From Thermoanaerobaculales bacterium (GTDB taxonomy: Bacteria > Acidobacteriota > Thermoanaerobaculia > Thermoanaerobaculales > Sulfomarinibacteraceae): 6,832 bases of DNA. The stretch lies in contig JAOZUP010000222.1 of assembly GCA_029938595.1 (NCBI GenBank), forward strand, positions 1 through 6,832, read 5' to 3'. A model generated the notes under the pieces. The model made no database searches. It was not told the DNA's origin and saw only the letters and a list, made by a program, of their open reading frames with translations. The position numbers and the translations under genes were made by a program. This document shows, in pieces, positions 6,532 to 6,832 of the stretch (its first letter is position 1; the number at the start of each line of letters is the position of its first letter).

Positions 6532-6550
6532 ATGGATGCCACCCATCCAT
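6532..6550 (-). terminator. Hairpin downstream of the right-edge gene, possible terminator
   Basis: Perfect 7-bp arms, ATGGATG and CATCCAT, enclose a 5-nt loop 30 nt beyond the stop codon of the minus-strand gene at 6581. Only a weak T-rich stretch follows (TTGAATT), so termination is possible but unproven. Confidence 0.28.
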
Positions 6551-6580
6551 CGTGTGGGGATCATCCAGCGTGCAGCGCAA

Positions 6581-6832
6581 CTACTGCACCGACGTCGACC
6601 ACGCCTTGGTGTCGCTGCTCTCAAAACCGTCGGAGAAGATCCAGCCGGTCGGCGGGAGACATCCAATTCTCGTTGTCGCGACGACGACGTTGTCGAAGTA
6701 GCGCTCCTGCTCCTGGGCCGACCCGTCATTGTCGTAGTTTTCGAAGAAGATCGCGTTGAGAGCGTAGTCGGTGTAGGAGCGCACGAAGTCGAGCTGCTCC
6801 GCCCTCGCCTCCAAGGCGCCATCAATCCAGAA
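6581..6832 (-). CDS. Secreted ConA/LamG-like protein with DGFE tail, 3' end only
   Basis: The frame runs off the right edge, leaving the last 83 residues; the TAG stop is at 6581-6583. The visible part resembles the closing strands of a concanavalin-like jelly-roll domain of the kind found in polysaccharide-lyase and LamG-type secreted proteins: FWIDG at the edge, then NAIFFENYDNDG (about residues 26-37), then an ending built as ERYFDNVVVATTRIGC (about 43-58). An invariant-looking FDN(V/I)VV(A/S)T with a following IGC is common there. After a short PP-containing linker comes IFSDGFESSDTKAWS (key residues D-G-F-E and W), the same tail as in the two plus-strand genes at the left. The signal peptide and most of the domain lie outside the window. 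Substrate and activity cannot be read from this piece. Confidence 0.82.
   Translation of the reverse strand, partial: FWIDGALEARAEQLDFVRSYTDYALNAIFFENYDNDGSAQEQERYFDNVVVATTRIGCLPPTGWIFSDGFESSDTKAWSTSVQ

Noticed and set aside
2059..6550. An 11-nt match, GTGGCATCCAT, at about 2059-2069 (plus) and 6533-6543 (minus), as possible ends of an inserted element.
   Set aside because: By a simple estimate, several chance 11-mer matches are expected in a window this size. The match is not extended, and no transposase or integrase lies between.
6159..6580. The missing 3' half of the DUF4440 gene, or another gene remnant, on the far side of the low-GC block.
   Set aside because: No frame in this stretch shows NTF2-like strands or any motif I recognise.

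Overview
The window looks like bacterial chromosome from a Gram-negative organism with a large secretome. It carries three predicted secreted proteins, or pieces of them, that end in nearly the same short tail ([LVI]-F-x-D-G-F-E-x-[GS]-D-[ST]-x-x-W). It also carries a beta-helix protein with a C-terminal region of the 'choice-of-anchor Q' kind. I associate this combination with Acidobacteriota (Thermoanaerobaculia-like) and similar environmental lineages, but that assignment is an inference and the window holds no marker gene. There are no tRNAs, rRNAs, CRISPR arrays, transposases or integrases.

Layout. Plus strand: the 3' end of a secreted beta-rich protein (1-327); a beta-helix protein with a signal peptide (344-1612, 16 nt downstream, probably co-transcribed); then, past a perfect inverted repeat, a short DUF4440/SnoaL-like (NTF2-fold) gene that keeps only the first part of its domain (1713-2057). 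Minus strand, converging on it: one very large gene (2117-6046) for a 1309-residue, cysteine-free, multidomain protein. A 534-nt non-coding stretch (6047-6580) holds its ribosome-binding site and a weak candidate promoter. At the right edge is the 3' end of another secreted protein on the minus strand (6581-6832), with the end of a concanavalin/LamG-like lyase-type domain and the third copy of the tail.

The large minus-strand gene is the main item of interest. In order it has two similar N-terminal helical modules, a beta-rich region with the signature APGESTKIAVIDW, a charged helical hairpin around a Gly/Ser-rich tip with a short hydrophobic segment, a beta-sandwich-like region, a helical region ending in GNYLVLKYH, a coiled coil, a long Gly/Ser/Pro linker, an OmpA-like peptidoglycan-binding domain, and a helical C-terminal extension. 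It has neither a Sec signal nor a convincing membrane span. I do not know a characterised function for this architecture. Its GC content in hand-counted rows is lower than in the beta-helix gene (about 51% against about 65%), and the neighbouring DUF4440 gene is truncated on the side facing it. Together these hint at acquisition or rearrangement.

No metabolic pathway links the genes. The shared theme is extracytoplasmic proteins: polysaccharide-type folds with a common tail, and a large protein that may contact peptidoglycan.
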